From Phycisphaerales bacterium (lineage in GTDB: Bacteria; Planctomycetota; Phycisphaerae; UBA1845): 64,000 bases of DNA. The stretch lies in contig JADZBE010000022.1 in NCBI GenBank assembly GCA_020852275.1, positions 62,001 to 126,000 of the forward strand. Reading direction: 5' to 3'. A program made the position numbers and the translations under genes. The notes under the pieces are model-generated. The model was not told where the DNA came from, made no database searches, and saw nothing but the letters and a program-made list of their open reading frames with translations. The stretch's first letter is position 1. Each line of letters starts with the position of its first letter. Of the stretch, positions 33,711 through 44,300 are shown in pieces.

Positions 33711-34622
33711 TTACGGACACGTGTAGGACCGTTGGGCAGCCGTGCCGCAGCCCCAGATCGCCGTGGCTGCGCCATCGCCTGAGGATATCGGTTTGAAGCG
33801 GACGCGCGCTCGGCCCTCGGCGTCCAGGGCGCCAGACTGAGTTTCGCCGGAGGACAAGTCCACGCTGAAAGAATCTCGCGGCGTCCCGTCCGCCAGCTTG
33901 ACGGTGAGTTTGTCAACGCCATTGCGCTGCGCGCAGCGGGCCTTGGCGATCCGCTCGTTCCCGGTGCATGTTCGGCCTGTCGCTTCAATCCGGCAAGCGC
34001 TGTCGCCCGGACCATAGTCGGTGTCGGCGCCCGAGCGCCATGTGGTCCATCCATAGCCCCCTTCGCCTTCGTCAGCCGGACCGTCGCGCAGATACGAGTC
34101 TGCTCCATTGTGCGAATAGAAACTGCTGCGGATCGTGAAAGCCCAATCGCCTCCAGAGTATACCTGAAGGCACATGAAGTAACCGGTGGAAGGGGCCAGA
34201 CCGATGTCGAGATTGGAAAACGTTGTACGGCGTCCGACCAGCCCAAAAACGCCGTCGCTGAACGACCGATTGACGACGATTGCCCCGAGGTCCGATGCCT
34301 TGGCCGTGAAGATCGCCTCTTCGGCAGGTACCCCCCCGAGATCTCGAAAGAAACTCAGTCGGGCGTCAAGGAGGTCTTCTTCATACACTTTCAGATTCGC
34401 TACTTCCACCTCTGTAATGACATAGCCTGTGGTCGTCGTCAGAAAGTCATCCGCGACCTGCAGGGCGAAATGGCCGCCAAAGACTTCGTCTCCACCTATC
34501 GCGTTTCCATTGGCGCGGTCCCATTCCTCGAAGTCCAACATCCGTATCTGGTCCAACAAGTTTTCACCACTAACAGGACTGGAGCCGAATAGTGCCACAG
34601 CCAAGACTGCCACTCGATACAT
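33711..34622 (-). CDS. Secreted protein of unknown function
   Basis: This 303-residue protein has a signal peptide (MYRVAVLAVALFGSSPVSG). The mature N-terminal half contains ALQVADDFLTTTTGYVITEV, a text seen in Planctomycete extracellular proteins of the jelly-roll/PEP-CTERM type. The C-terminal 90 residues form a compact Cys-containing module (ATGRTCTGNERIAKARCAQR and a terminal SYTCP) that may be disulphide bonded. No sorting domain is visible. Base composition is lower in GC than the core genes, as expected for an island gene. It lies 13 bases after the third of the small beta-rich paralogues and may be cotranscribed with them. Confidence 0.7.
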   Translation of the reverse strand: MYRVAVLAVALFGSSPVSGENLLDQIRMLDFEEWDRANGNAIGGDEVFGGHFALQVADDFLTTTTGYVITEVEVANLKVYEEDLLDARLSFFRDLGGVPAEEAIFTAKASDLGAIVVNRSFSDGVFGLVGRRTTFSNLDIGLAPSTGYFMCLQVYSGGDWAFTIRSSFYSHNGADSYLRDGPADEGEGGYGWTTWRSGADTDYGPGDSACRIEATGRTCTGNERIAKARCAQRNGVDKLTVKLADGTPRDSFSVDLSSGETQSGALDAEGRARVRFKPISSGDGAATAIWGCGTAAQRSYTCP

Positions 34623-34635
34623 GACGATCTCCTTC

Positions 34636-35043
34636 CTACTCTATCCGCAAGGCTATCGACCGAATCGATAACCACCGTCCGCCAATGTCGCTCTTCGGTT
34701 CAATCTTCCAATACAGCTTGTCGTCTGCTGAGAATGTTGCGATCACAGTACTCGACGTCTCAAACAGCTGATGATCGTTGGAGGTTGCCCCGAGTACTTC
34801 AAAGCTGATGCCCGTAGTCTGCCCGTTCTTTATTAGCGAGACCTTGGACGTTTCACCGACGATCCCACTCAAGATGACACGGAGCCGCGCCTGCGACGCC
34901 GTCCCGCTGCGTTTCATCAGAACACCTGCATCGCTCTCAGTGGGTGAGCCGTGCAATGACCCGGCGATTGGCTCATAAAAAAGAGTGCCCAAGAACGTTC
35001 GCTTTTCGCTTGCGATGAAATCGCGTGGCATGTAGTCGCCCAT
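34636..35043 (-). CDS. Small beta-rich protein, third of three tandem relatives
   Basis: The ATG at 35043 has an excellent ribosome site (AGGAGGT, six bases upstream) and opens a 135-residue frame starting MGDYMPRDFIASEKRTFLGT. The second half shows strands like ARLRVILSGIVGETSKVSLI and DDKLYWKIEPKSDIGGRWLS. This strand pattern recurs in the next two genes upstream (35069-35419 and 35474-35878), suggesting divergent copies of one beta-sandwich fold. There is no signal peptide. Phage structural or tail-associated proteins are one possibility given the nearby recombinase; this is speculation. Confidence 0.65.
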   Translation of the reverse strand: MGDYMPRDFIASEKRTFLGTLFYEPIAGSLHGSPTESDAGVLMKRSGTASQARLRVILSGIVGETSKVSLIKNGQTTGISFEVLGATSNDHQLFETSSTVIATFSADDKLYWKIEPKSDIGGRWLSIRSIALRIE

Positions 35044-35068
35044 TGTGCACCTCCTAAACAGCTGGCGA

Positions 35069-35419
35069 TCAGCCGTATACAACCTTCGCAGCGATGTAGG
35101 ATAGAATGTCCGTCTGCCCGGTTTGGCCGTTTTCGAACGCCAATTTCCATTGCAGATCCTCGCCGGCCGAGAAGCTGACCCCCGAGCCGAACTCGCGCGT
35201 TTCGGGACCGGAGCCGGTTATCTGCGTGGAGAACTGCGATGTTCCGTTTTTCATCAGGTGCAGCGTTGCTGTGCCGATCTGATGCTGTACGATGCGCACG
35301 CGGGCGGGGCCGATCGTTCCGCCGCGAGACTGCTTGCACTTCGCGTCCGCTTCCTCCTCGCCGTTTCGCAGGTCACCCTGGATCGTGATGAACTGATTGG
35401 CTGCCAGCGACCAGGTCAT
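35069..35419 (-). CDS. Small beta-rich protein, second of three tandem relatives
   Basis: This 116-residue protein starts MTWSLAANQFITIQGDLRNG and contains ARVRIVQHQIGTATLHLMKN and SFSAGEDLQWKLAFENGQTG. The pattern of a strand pair, (K/D)NG turn, acidic turn and (L/V)xWK strand matches the flanking paralogues. No good ribosome site precedes the ATG; translation may be coupled to the gene upstream, whose stop is 54 bases away. The function is unknown. Confidence 0.6.
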   Translation of the reverse strand: MTWSLAANQFITIQGDLRNGEEEADAKCKQSRGGTIGPARVRIVQHQIGTATLHLMKNGTSQFSTQITGSGPETREFGSGVSFSAGEDLQWKLAFENGQTGQTDILSYIAAKVVYG

Positions 35420-35473
35420 GCTGATAAGCCCGCCTGCGCAGAAGTCGATGGGCGACGTATCGTTGGAAACTTC

Positions 35474-35878
35474 CTACTCCAGGGCGATCCACTCGATCGC
35501 CAGCTTGGCGCCGGAGGTGTTGCTGGTGTCGATTTCCCAGACCAGCGTGTCGCCGGTACTGAGGCTCTGATTGACGTCCGCCTCGTAGGTGAAGGCAACC
35601 CCTCCCGGCGACGGGGCGATCGTGGCTGTGGCCACCGTGCCGTTCTGATCCTTCAGGCGGACCACGGCGCTGCCCGTGCCCGGCGGCCGGGCCAAGCGGA
35701 TGCGCAATTTGCGCCACGTGCCCGAGGCGAACAGCTTCTGCTCGAGGTTCGCGCGGGCAGAGGAGAGGTCCGAGTCGCGCTTGGGATCCAGGCGGCCCTG
35801 CGGGCCCACGTAGTAGGGCGACGAGCCGGGCTCGAACTCCTTGCCGCCCGAGACCATGTAATCGGTGAAGCTCGGCAT
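35474..35878 (-). CDS. Small beta-rich protein, first of three tandem relatives
   Basis: This 134-residue protein has a start supported by GGGAGG seven bases upstream of the ATG. It begins MPSFTDYMVSGGKEFEPGSS, followed by a predicted helical segment (DSDLSSARANLEQKLFASGT). Strands KLRIRLARPPGTGSAVVRLK and SLSTGDTLVWEIDTSNTSGA follow. It is the promoter-proximal member of the three-gene set and is preceded by a perfect GGGTAT/ATACCC palindrome that may regulate the unit. Confidence 0.65.
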   Translation of the reverse strand: MPSFTDYMVSGGKEFEPGSSPYYVGPQGRLDPKRDSDLSSARANLEQKLFASGTWRKLRIRLARPPGTGSAVVRLKDQNGTVATATIAPSPGGVAFTYEADVNQSLSTGDTLVWEIDTSNTSGAKLAIEWIALE

Positions 35879-35891
35879 GCGGGCCTCCCAC

Positions 35892-35904
35892 GGGTATCAT
35901 ACCC
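35892..35904. promoter_or_regulatory. Palindrome GGGTATCATACCC, possible operator
   Basis: A perfect 6-bp inverted repeat around one central base sits 14 bases upstream of the start codon of the first beta-rich gene, overlapping the expected 5' leader. Such sites can be operators for dimeric repressors or short mRNA hairpins. No promoter hexamers are clear around it. Confidence 0.3.
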
Positions 35905-36042
35905 TTCGCGCCGTCATCAATCCAAGCCGACAAGGCCGACCTCAGCCGGACACATCTCGCGCCGTTGGCGTAAGTAACCGGCAGACGAAGCGACCCGGCG
36001 GTTATCCCCGCCGCCGACATCGTCGCCGTCAGGAGCCTGCTT

Positions 36043-36279
36043 ATGCCGTCGGATGGACATGAATGTGCACTGTCACCGGACGACCGCCGGCGGGAATTGA
36101 TCGGCATCCTCGCCCATGGCGTCACTCGCTGGTGCCGGGCCGCCAACACCAAAGGGATCATCGCCAACCCGGAACTCCCGGATTTCGCCCGGAATTCCCT
36201 TGAAGTTCCCAGCGAAACGAGGCTCAGTGTGTCCCGTACCCGCGGGTTACGTCCGCGGGATGATGGAGACAACGCATGA
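36043..36279 (+). CDS. Small conserved protein of the DUF2924-recombinase cassette
   Basis: This 78-residue protein has an ATG preceded by AGGAG at good spacing. Its text (DDRRRELIGILAHGVTRWCR, then NSLEVPSETRLSVSR) resembles the short protein often found just before DUF2924 and recombinase genes in integrated elements. Its stop overlaps the DUF2924 start by four bases (ATGA). The function is unknown; a role in recombination or element control is inferred from context only. Confidence 0.65.
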   Translation: MPSDGHECALSPDDRRRELIGILAHGVTRWCRAANTKGIIANPELPDFARNSLEVPSETRLSVSRTRGLRPRDDGDNA

Positions 36280-36770
36280 GCCTCAACATGACGAAGGAAG
36301 TGGCCGCGCTGGAGCGCATGACCGTCGGCGAACTCCAGCAGAAGTATGTCGAGACCTTCGGCGAGCCCGTTCGTAGCCGGCACCGGCAGTACCTCATCCG
36401 CCGGATTGCGTGGCGGCTTCAGGCCAACGCCGAAGGCGGGCTTTCAGAGCGAGCGCTGCGCCGGGCCGAGGAGCTCGCCAACCTGGCCGACGTTCGCGTC
36501 ACTCCACCACGTGCGCCACGGTCGCCCGCAATCAGACTGACTGACATGTCTGACAGCCGGGACGGACGCCGTACCGCCGACCGGCGGCTTCCTACAGTCG
36601 GCGCTGCGATCACGCGAGCGTACAGGGGCCAGAAAGTCAGCATCACCGTCCTCCCCGACGGTTTCGAGTTCGAGGGCGAGCGCTACCGTTCCCTCACGGC
36701 CGTGGCCAAGGCCATCACCGGCTCGCACATCAACGGCTTCCGGTTCTTCGGACTGGAGGCCAAGTCGTGA
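36276..36770 (+). CDS. DUF2924 domain protein
   Basis: The 164-residue basic protein begins [20 protein letters not shown], followed by [20 protein letters not shown] and [20 protein letters not shown], the DUF2924 signature. The C-terminal half contains [20 protein letters not shown] and [20 protein letters not shown], a RAMA-like fold often fused in these proteins and thought to bind nucleic acid. DUF2924 genes commonly precede large serine recombinases in phage-like elements, as here. It overlaps the recombinase start by four bases (GTGA). Confidence 0.85.
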   Translation: MSLNMTKEVAALERMTVGELQQKYVETFGEPVRSRHRQYLIRRIAWRLQANAEGGLSERALRRAEELANLADVRVTPPRAPRSPAIRLTDMSDSRDGRRTADRRLPTVGAAITRAYRGQKVSITVLPDGFEFEGERYRSLTAVAKAITGSHINGFRFFGLEAKS

Positions 36771-37051
36771 ACCGCCGGTCCACGAACGCCAAGAGGCCGC
36801 CGGGCGGGCCCATGATTCGCTGTGCCATCTACACGCGGAAGTCCAGCGACGAGGGTCTCCAGCAGGAATTCAACTCCCTCGACGCGCAGCGCGAGGCTGC
36901 TGAGGCGTATATCGCCAGCCAGAAGGCGGCAGGGTGGAAGTGCATTCCCGATCGTTATGACGACGGCGGCTTCACGGGCGGTAACACGGACCGGCCGGCG
37001 CTCAAGCGCCTTTTGGCCGACATCGAGACCGGCAAGGTCGACGCGGTGGTC
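36767..37051 (+). pseudogene. Serine recombinase, truncated after about 95 residues
   Basis: The frame opens with GTG at 36767 (an ATG at 36812 is an alternative) and shows the resolvase catalytic start [20 protein letters not shown], with the active-site Ser in YTRKS, then [20 protein letters not shown] and ETGKVDAVV. At DAVV the match stops; an intact large serine recombinase would continue with the VDRLSR segment and 400 or more further residues. The remaining 14 codons run into the convergent TMTC gene, whose stop lies 20 bases away. The element was therefore cut at a junction near 37050-37070 and cannot excise by its own enzyme. Confidence 0.8.
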
Positions 37052-37070
37052 CGGCGTCGCCAGTTGTCGG

Positions 37071-39344
37071 TCACTCCCGCAGCGGCTCGCCCTTGAGGTA
37101 CTGGGCCCGCTGCTTTTCCAGCCGCTCGATCCAGCTCAGCGAGGCGCCCTGCGGGGCGCGGGCGAGGATTTCTTCCAGCAGCGCCGCCGCTCGATCGACG
37201 TTGCCCACCGCGGCGTGCGCGGCGGCGAGCGCTTCGTACACGTCCACGCCCTTGGCGCGCGACTGGTCAAAGGCCTGCTGCGCGAGGGTCAGCGCCCTGG
37301 GCGGATCACGCAGCGCGTCCTGATCCGTCGAGGCGAGCATGAACGCGAGCCGCGCGCGGACGGCGACGGATTCAGGGTCGAATCGATGCGCCGCTTCAAG
37401 GCTTTCGAGGGCGCCGGCGTCCTGGTTCAGCGCGATGCGCGACTCGGCCAGCGCCTGGTGGCAGGTGGTGTCGGAGGGCTTGATGCGCAGCGCCTGCTCG
37501 AACTCCGCAGCGGCTTCCGCACAGCGCCGCGCTTCGTGCAGCCGCCGCCCGGCTTCGTAGCGCGCTTCGAAGGCTTCCTTGCCGGACGTGTCCGCGGCGC
37601 GGCGATACCACGTGAGCGCCTCGTCCAGCCGACCCTGCGCCGCGAGTGAATCCGCAAGGTCGATGAACGTCACCGGGTCATCGTCGTGAAGCTCGAGCGC
37701 CCGTTGAAACCATGCGAAGGCTTCCTCGCGGCGCCGCATCGCCATCAAGCATCTTCCTGCTCCGCGGACGGCTATCAGATACGACCGGCGCAGCTCGGAT
37801 GCCCGCACGTAATGGCTGAAGGCCTGCTCCAGCAGCTCGGTTCGAAGCGGATCGTTGCCGTCCTCCACGGCCGCCGCTTCGTCGAACAGGGCGGAACCGT
37901 AGTTGACGTGCCCGATGGGGCAGTCCGGGCGCAGTGCGACATGATGCGCCCAGAGGGTCGGCCCGTCCTGCCAGATCAACACCTGCCGTCGCGTCATGCC
38001 GACAAGGAGCGCGGTAACGGCCAGTGCTGCCGCACAGGCCGCCATGCCGAGGGTGCGGCGGCGGGCTTGCGTGAGGAGCCGAGTGATCCCGCCTCCGATC
38101 AGAATCGTCAGCGGAATGATGCACAGGTAGGTGTAGCGGTCCGCGACGAGCTGCGGTCCGCTTTGGGCGATGCCCAGCACAGGTGAGACAAGCACAACGT
38201 AGACCGCCGCAGCCAGGGCAACAGCGGGGCAGCGCCGCCGCGATCGCCAGATCACAATCGCTGCCGCGCCCAGCGCGATGGCGCACAGTAGAGTCGGGGC
38301 GTACACCTCGGTCATGTCCTCGGGCCAGCCGTAGAACGGAACGAGATCGACCGGCCAGAGCGTCTTGGCAAGATAGAAGCCCAGCGCGTAGATCGCTTGG
38401 AGGAAACGCATCCACGGCGTGTAGGAGTCCAGCGGCTGGAGCGCGCCGGACGCTCGCTGTGCCAGGATGGCCGCCACGCCCGCCGCCAGCGCCGGAACCG
38501 CGAAGACGAACTTCTCGATCCACACGCGCCGGTCCATCAGGATGCGTCCGTCCGGACCGCGCCGGATTCGCCGCAACGGAAACACATCGAGAATCAGCAG
38601 CATGGCCGGCAGCGTGATGCCCCATGCCTTCGACAGCAGCGAGAAAAGGAACATCATCCAGGCGACGACCATGCGCGTGCGATACGCGGACTTGGACGAC
38701 CGTTCAGCGCCTGAGATGTAGAAGTAGGCGGTCAGAAGCAGGAACGCGCCGCTGAGCACGTCGCGCCGCTCGGTCACCCATGCCACCGACTCCACGCGCA
38801 GCGGGTGAACGGCGAAGAGCAGAGCCGCGACTAAGGCGCCCCAGGTAGTGGCAGGCTCCGCTGTCGCAGAAGGTTCCGCTATGGCAGCAGGTGGTTGCGC
38901 GTTCGACCCGGCGGCGGAGCGGCGGATCAGCTCCCGGCTGACCAGAAACACGCCCACGGCGGTGGCGATGTGCAGGAGCAGGTTGGTCAGATGGAAACCC
39001 ATCGGCCGCAACCCGCCGTAGAACTGGTAGTCGAGCGCCAGCGAAAGCCACGTCAGCGGGTGGTAGTGCCCCGCGCGCGACCCCGTGAACATCCACGTCA
39101 GGTTTTCCGTGGACATTCCGTGTACATGCGTGTTCTCGATGACGACTTCATCGTCATCGTAATTAACAAAGTCAAAATGCAACACGGACGCGAAGGCAAC
39201 TCCCACGACGGCCGCGAGCGTGATGATGAGGAGCGAGGTTGTTCTGGAGGACCGCGCGCGCCCGGGAGGGCCTTGGTCGTCAGCGATCGGGGGAAGACCA
39301 TGCGTTGAGCGGCTGCATTCAGGCTGATTCTGCTGCTTTGCCAA
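37071..39344 (-). CDS. TMTC-like membrane protein with C-terminal TPR repeats (first copy)
   Basis: This 757-residue protein has about 10-11 membrane segments in the first 450 residues and TPR repeats after residue 500. The first loop carries [20 protein letters not shown], and [20 protein letters not shown] and [12 protein letters not shown] follow, text typical of the bacterial TMTC/DUF1736-like proteins related to GT-C glycosyltransferases. A role in protein or surface glycosylation is plausible but not shown. The only nearby start is TTG at 39344. A paralogue with the same motifs lies at 47617-49722. Its 3' end abuts the truncated recombinase. Confidence 0.85.
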   Translation of the reverse strand: MAKQQNQPECSRSTHGLPPIADDQGPPGRARSSRTTSLLIITLAAVVGVAFASVLHFDFVNYDDDEVVIENTHVHGMSTENLTWMFTGSRAGHYHPLTWLSLALDYQFYGGLRPMGFHLTNLLLHIATAVGVFLVSRELIRRSAAGSNAQPPAAIAEPSATAEPATTWGALVAALLFAVHPLRVESVAWVTERRDVLSGAFLLLTAYFYISGAERSSKSAYRTRMVVAWMMFLFSLLSKAWGITLPAMLLILDVFPLRRIRRGPDGRILMDRRVWIEKFVFAVPALAAGVAAILAQRASGALQPLDSYTPWMRFLQAIYALGFYLAKTLWPVDLVPFYGWPEDMTEVYAPTLLCAIALGAAAIVIWRSRRRCPAVALAAAVYVVLVSPVLGIAQSGPQLVADRYTYLCIIPLTILIGGGITRLLTQARRRTLGMAACAAALAVTALLVGMTRRQVLIWQDGPTLWAHHVALRPDCPIGHVNYGSALFDEAAAVEDGNDPLRTELLEQAFSHYVRASELRRSYLIAVRGAGRCLMAMRRREEAFAWFQRALELHDDDPVTFIDLADSLAAQGRLDEALTWYRRAADTSGKEAFEARYEAGRRLHEARRCAEAAAEFEQALRIKPSDTTCHQALAESRIALNQDAGALESLEAAHRFDPESVAVRARLAFMLASTDQDALRDPPRALTLAQQAFDQSRAKGVDVYEALAAAHAAVGNVDRAAALLEEILARAPQGASLSWIERLEKQRAQYLKGEPLRE

Positions 39345-39688
39345 GTTGTCAATGCACTACCAGTTTACTTGTTTCATTCAATATCGAAGTAGTGGCCGGT
39401 CCGGGAAACAAGATGCACGACAGGTCGTTTGGGGCACCGATAATACATACAGGGCGCGCGGGGGGAAGGATCGCGGAACGAAGCAGTCGAATACCCCTCC
39501 CCCCCGGGTGATTGACATTCCCGGTCCTCTGTGCGCAAATGCCTTGCTTTGCGTTTTGGGAGCGATGCGAAGGTCGCCGGCCTGGCGCGGTACGGCGACC
39601 GAGCTTCTGTTCCCAAGCCGGGCTGAAGCAGGTTGGCAGGAAGCCGCCTGGACTGCTCGTGCTCTCCGACACCTTGTTGAGGGCTTGA
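39345..39688. other. Intergenic region between divergent genes, weak promoter candidate
   Basis: This AT-richer spacer of 344 bases separates the first TMTC gene from the RND adaptor gene. On the plus strand TTGACA at 39512 and GCAAAT at 39535, 17 bases apart, form a possible sigma-70 promoter for the RND operon; the -10 is poor. A C8 run precedes it. No gene was recognised. Confidence 0.35.
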
Positions 39689-41125
39689 ATGAATAAGCTT
39701 CGAATTGGCATCAACTTCGTGCTGGGCTTGGGGCTCCTTGCGGGGGGGATCGCAGCGCTGGCTTGGCTGGCTGCGACTCGACCTCAGCCGGGCGGTCACG
39801 AGGTGGCCGCAGCCGTGCCGACGGTACAGGCCGCGCAGGTTCGCGCGGGCGTTTTCGACGCACCGATCCTGGGGTACGGCAATCTCAGACCTGAGAAGCA
39901 GGTTCGCGTCGTCCCCAACGTGAGCGGGCGGCTGGTGTTCTCTCATCCGGACCTGGCGGAAGGAAAGACGATCGCCAAGGGCGAGCTGCTGTTTGAGATC
40001 GACCCCATCGTGTACCAGGCGCAGGTGGACTCGGCCAAAGCCGGCGTGCGGCGGCTCGAAGCCAGCATCAAGCGGCAGAACGAGGAGCTGGCTTCGCTGG
40101 ACGGACGGGTCAAGGTCTCGCAGCGGATGGTGGAAATCGCGGAGCAGGAGTTCAACGCCAGCACGGAGCTTGGCAAGACCACGCTGAGCGGGGTGCAGGT
40201 CCATGCAGACGAGCAATCCTACCTGCGTCTGAAAGCGGAAGTGCTTGAGCTGGACTCCCGCGTGCGGCTGATCCCGCTGACGATCGCGGAGACGGAGGCG
40301 CAGCTCGACGCCGCGCGGGCCGGGCTCAAGCAGGCGGAGCATGATCTGGAGAACACCCGGATTCTCTGCCCGTTCGACGCGCGGGTGGAGGCCGTGTCGG
40401 CGCGGTCGAGCCAGTATGTGACGGCGCTGATGGCGATTGCGACGCTGACGGACCTTGCGGCGTTCGAGATTTCAGCCGTCGTGGATCCCAGGGAGCTGCG
40501 CTGGATTCATGACGAGGTGACGGCCGCGGCGCGCGGCGAGGGCGAAACGCCCGAAGCGCCGCGCGTGGTGGTGCGCTGGTCGCTCTTCGGACACGAGTAC
40601 GAATGGAATGGACGGGTCACGCGGTTCGAGCGGCTGGACGAGGCCACGCGGATGGCGCGGATCGCCGTGGAGCTTCGCGGCGTGGACCTGGGTCTGAACT
40701 TTGACGGCGGGTCTGACAAGCCGCCGATTTCGATCGGGATGTTCTGTCGGGCGGAAATTCCCGCGCGACCGGTCGAGGCGGCGCTGGTGGTCCCGCGTCA
40801 TGCGATTCAGGAACAGTCGTTCGTGTACGTTTTCGAGGACGATCCCGCGTCGTCCGATCCGCGGATGGGGCGGCTCGGTGTCCGCCGCGTGCCGATGCTG
40901 CGTTCGGCGAGCGACGAGGTGCTGGTGGATTACCGCGGCAGGGACGAGTCGGCGGATACCTGCGAGTTGGCGGATGGGGATCGCGTGATCGTATCGCCGC
41001 TGTCGCGCCCGGTGCCGGGGATGTCGATCCGAATGGGGGACGAGGTCGTCGCGGAGGCGCGGCCGTGTTTGGATCCGGAGTTCTCCGGTGCCGCGGTGAG
41101 GCTGGTTTCGACGGGTCTCCCGTGA
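39689..41125 (+). CDS. RND efflux periplasmic adaptor (HlyD/AcrA-like)
   Basis: This 478-residue membrane-fusion protein has a single N-terminal anchor (INFVLGLGLLAGGIAALAWL). The biotinyl-lipoyl halves are VRVVPNVSGRLVFSHPDLAE and TRILCPFDARVEAVSARSSQ, separated by a long alpha-helical hairpin (about residues 105-215). The C-terminal beta-barrel and proximal region include ISIGMFCRAEIPARPVEAAL. It should bridge the downstream RND permease and the TolC-type lipoprotein. It is the first gene of the second RND operon; a 215-base gap holding repeat family C separates it from the permease. Confidence 0.88.
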   Translation: MNKLRIGINFVLGLGLLAGGIAALAWLAATRPQPGGHEVAAAVPTVQAAQVRAGVFDAPILGYGNLRPEKQVRVVPNVSGRLVFSHPDLAEGKTIAKGELLFEIDPIVYQAQVDSAKAGVRRLEASIKRQNEELASLDGRVKVSQRMVEIAEQEFNASTELGKTTLSGVQVHADEQSYLRLKAEVLELDSRVRLIPLTIAETEAQLDAARAGLKQAEHDLENTRILCPFDARVEAVSARSSQYVTALMAIATLTDLAAFEISAVVDPRELRWIHDEVTAAARGEGETPEAPRVVVRWSLFGHEYEWNGRVTRFERLDEATRMARIAVELRGVDLGLNFDGGSDKPPISIGMFCRAEIPARPVEAALVVPRHAIQEQSFVYVFEDDPASSDPRMGRLGVRRVPMLRSASDEVLVDYRGRDESADTCELADGDRVIVSPLSRPVPGMSIRMGDEVVAEARPCLDPEFSGAAVRLVSTGLP

Positions 41126-41246
41126 CGCGGGCGGGGACGCATTGCCCCGGATCGCCCGCAGCCAGGTCGCCGGTCGGCGAGCCTGTCTCCCTTCATGCAT
41201 GGCGGGCGTAGCGCCACGGGCCCGCTTGCCCGGGGCGCGGCGCGGA

Positions 41247-41274
41247 GGTTCGCTCTCTCACGGTCGCGGCTCTG
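41247..41274 (+). repeat. Dispersed 28-bp repeat (family C)
   Basis: GGTTCGCTCTCTCACGGTCG followed by CGGCTCTG, then degenerate partial copies of the 3' half (GGTCGTGGCTCTGA, GGTGCGGCTCCG). It lies in the 215-base gap between the adaptor and permease genes of the second RND operon, which contains nothing else recognisable. Confidence 0.7.
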
Positions 41275-41340
41275 AAAGGTCGTGGCTCTGATGGGTGCGG
41301 CTCCGAGAAGGCGCCGGGCGAGCGGACGACGGGGTCTTTC

Positions 41341-44300
41341 ATGCGCAGTCTGATTACCTTCGGCGTCCGCAATCCCGTCTCGGCGAACATGCTGATGCTC
41401 TGCATCGTGGCCGGCGGCTTCTTCGCCGCGCGCGCCATGGTGCGCGAGCGCTACCCCGCGTTCTCCATCGACCGCATCGCCGTGGACGTGGTCTATCCCG
41501 GCGCGGGACCGACGGACGTGGAGTCGGCCGTGTGCACGCCGATCGAAGAGGCGATGTCGGGGATCGAGGGGATCCGCGAATTGTCATCCGTGTCCTCCGA
41601 AGGTCACGGTCTGGTGATCGCGTTCCTGCACGAGAAGGCGGATAAAGCGCGCGTCCTGGACGACATCCGCCTGGCGGTCGAGCAGGTGGATTCCCTGCCC
41701 CCGGAGGTGGAGAAGCCCATCGTCCGCGAGCTGGCGCTGCGCACGGGCGTGATCAACGTCTCGCTCTTCGGCGACGTGCCGGAGGCGACGCTGCGCGACT
41801 ACGCGCGCGACGTCCGCGACGACCTGATGACGCTGCCGGACGTATCGCAGGTGGCGACGTGGGGCGTGCGCGACCGCGAGATCACCATCGAGGTGCGCGA
41901 GGACTCGCTGCGGGCGTACGCGCTGACGTTCGAGAAGATCATGCAGGCGGTGGCCGCCAACAGCCTCGACCTTCCCGCGGGGCTGCTGCGGACGTCGCGC
42001 GAGGAGCTGGTCCTGCGGGTCACGGGGCGCCGCATGACCGCGACGGACTACGCGGACATGGTGGTCCTGTCGCAGCCGGACGGCACGCAGGTGCGGCTGG
42101 GGCAGATCGCCGACGTGCGCGAAGGCTTCGAGGAGGCGACGGTCGAGGGCCGCTTCGACGGCAAGCGCTGCGCCGTCGTGGCGGTGTTCAAGACCCCGCA
42201 GCAGGACACGATCACGCTCACCGCCACCGTGCGCGACTACATCGAGCGGAAGCGCGCCGCGCTCCCCCAGGCCTTGTCGATCGCCGCGTGGGGCGACGGC
42301 TCGGTGGAGATCGACAACCGCGTGGCCATGCTGCTGTCGAACGGCTTGCAGGGGCTGGCGCTGATGGTGGCGGCGCTGGCGCTGTTCATGCGTCCGCGCG
42401 TTTCGCTGTGGGTGATGATGGGGCTGCCGGTGGCGTACGCGGGCGCGCTGCTGGTGATGCAGGGGACGGACCACACGCTGAACATGATCAGCCTGTTCGC
42501 GCTGATCATGGTGGGGGGAATGATCGACGACGACGCGATCGTCATCAGCGAGAGCATCTACGCGCGGGCGATGCGCGGCGAGGATCCGGACACGGCGACG
42601 ATCGAGGGGGTGATGGACGTGGCGATGCCGGTGGTGGGTTCGTCGCTGACGACCATCATCGCGTTCATTCCGCTGTTCTTCGTCGCGGGCATCATGGGGA
42701 AGTTCGTGCGCGAAGTGCCGATGGTGATCATCGCGGCGCTGACGGCGTCGCTGGTGGAAGTGCTGCTGATCCTGCCGCCGCACCTGCGGTATCACGGCGG
42801 GCTGGAGGCGTTCCGCTCCCTGCGGGACACGCGGACGCGCGTGCGGCGGTTCCTGGACGGAATGCTGCAACGAGTCATCGAGCGCGTGTATGAGCCGGTG
42901 TACCGGTTCGCGCTGGATCACCGTTACGTGTGCGTCAGCGGCGCGGCCGCGATGGTGCTGGTGTGCGTGGGGCTGGTGGTGGGCGGGCGGCTGCCGCTGG
43001 TGCTGCTGGAGAACGACGACAACACGATCCTCCGCGCCCGCGTCGAGCTGCCGGAGGGCACGCCGGAGGAGGCGAGCCGGCGGATCCTCGCGCGGCTGGA
43101 GCAGGCGGCGTGGTCCCTCAACGAAGACGCGGAGCTTGCCCCGCACGAGAAGGGCGCGCTGGTGCGGCACGTGTACGCGACGCTTGGCTCATGGAACGAC
43201 TTTGTGCCGCGGCGCGGGAACAACCTCTGCGAGGTGAAGATCGAGCTGATGCCCCCGGGAAGGCGGTGGATTCGTGACCGGCAGATCATCGACCGCTGGC
43301 GCCGCGCCGCCGGCGACATCCCCGAGGCGATGCAGTTCAAGGTCGAGGCGGACCTCATCGGACCGACGGACCGCCCCATCGAGATTCGCCTGATGGGACC
43401 GGACCTGGACGAGCTGCGGCAGGCCGCCGACGAGCTGGAGCACAAGCTCGCCTCGTTCGACGGCGTGTGGTCGGTGCATGACGACCTTGCGGCGGGCAAA
43501 CGCGAGCTTCGCGTGGCGCTGAAGCCCGAGGCGCGGATGCTGGGTCTGACGGTCAGCGACGTGGCGACCCAGCTTCGGCAGGGCTTCTTCGGCGGAGACG
43601 CGCTGCGGCTGCAGCGCGGGCGCGACGAGGTGTGGGTGCGCGTGCGCTATCCCCTGGACGAGCGGAGCAGCCTGGCCTCGCTGGAGAACGCCCGCTTCCG
43701 CACGCAGCAGGGGGCGGAGATTCCCTTCCACGAAGCCGTGCAGGTCGAGTGGGTCCGCGGCTACGCCTCGATCGAGCACGAGTCGGGCGTGAGGAAGGTC
43801 GAGGTGTACGCGGACATCGACGAGCGGCGCGCCAACGCGGAGCAGATCGTCGGCGCGCTGGCCCCGCGGTTCCTGCCGGAGCTGGTCGGACGCCACGAGG
43901 GGATGCGCTTCCGCGTGGCCGGGCAGCGCGAGCTGGTGCAGGAGTCACTCGGCAGTCTGGGGCGCGGGGCGGCGCTGGCGATGATCGGGATGTACGTGAT
44001 GCTGGCGATCCTGCTGGGGTCGTATCATCAGCCGGTGGTGATCATGTCGGCGATTCCGATCGGGCTGGTGGGGGCGATCCTGGGGCATGTGCTGATGGGC
44101 TACGACATCACGCTGATGAGCCTGTTCGGGATGTTGGGTCTGGCGGGGATCGTGGTGAACAACGTGCTGGTGCTGATCGACTTCATCAACGACCGGCTGC
44201 GGGCCGGGGCGACGGTGCGCGAGGCGGTGTTCGAGTCGGGCAAGGCCCGGTTCACGGCGGTGGCGCTGACGTCGGTGACGACGGTGCTGGGGATCGTGCC

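Noticed and set aside
33711..34622. PEP-CTERM or other sorting signal on the secreted island protein
   Set aside because: The C-terminus ends in a Cys-containing beta-rich module with no hydrophobic helix or basic tail.
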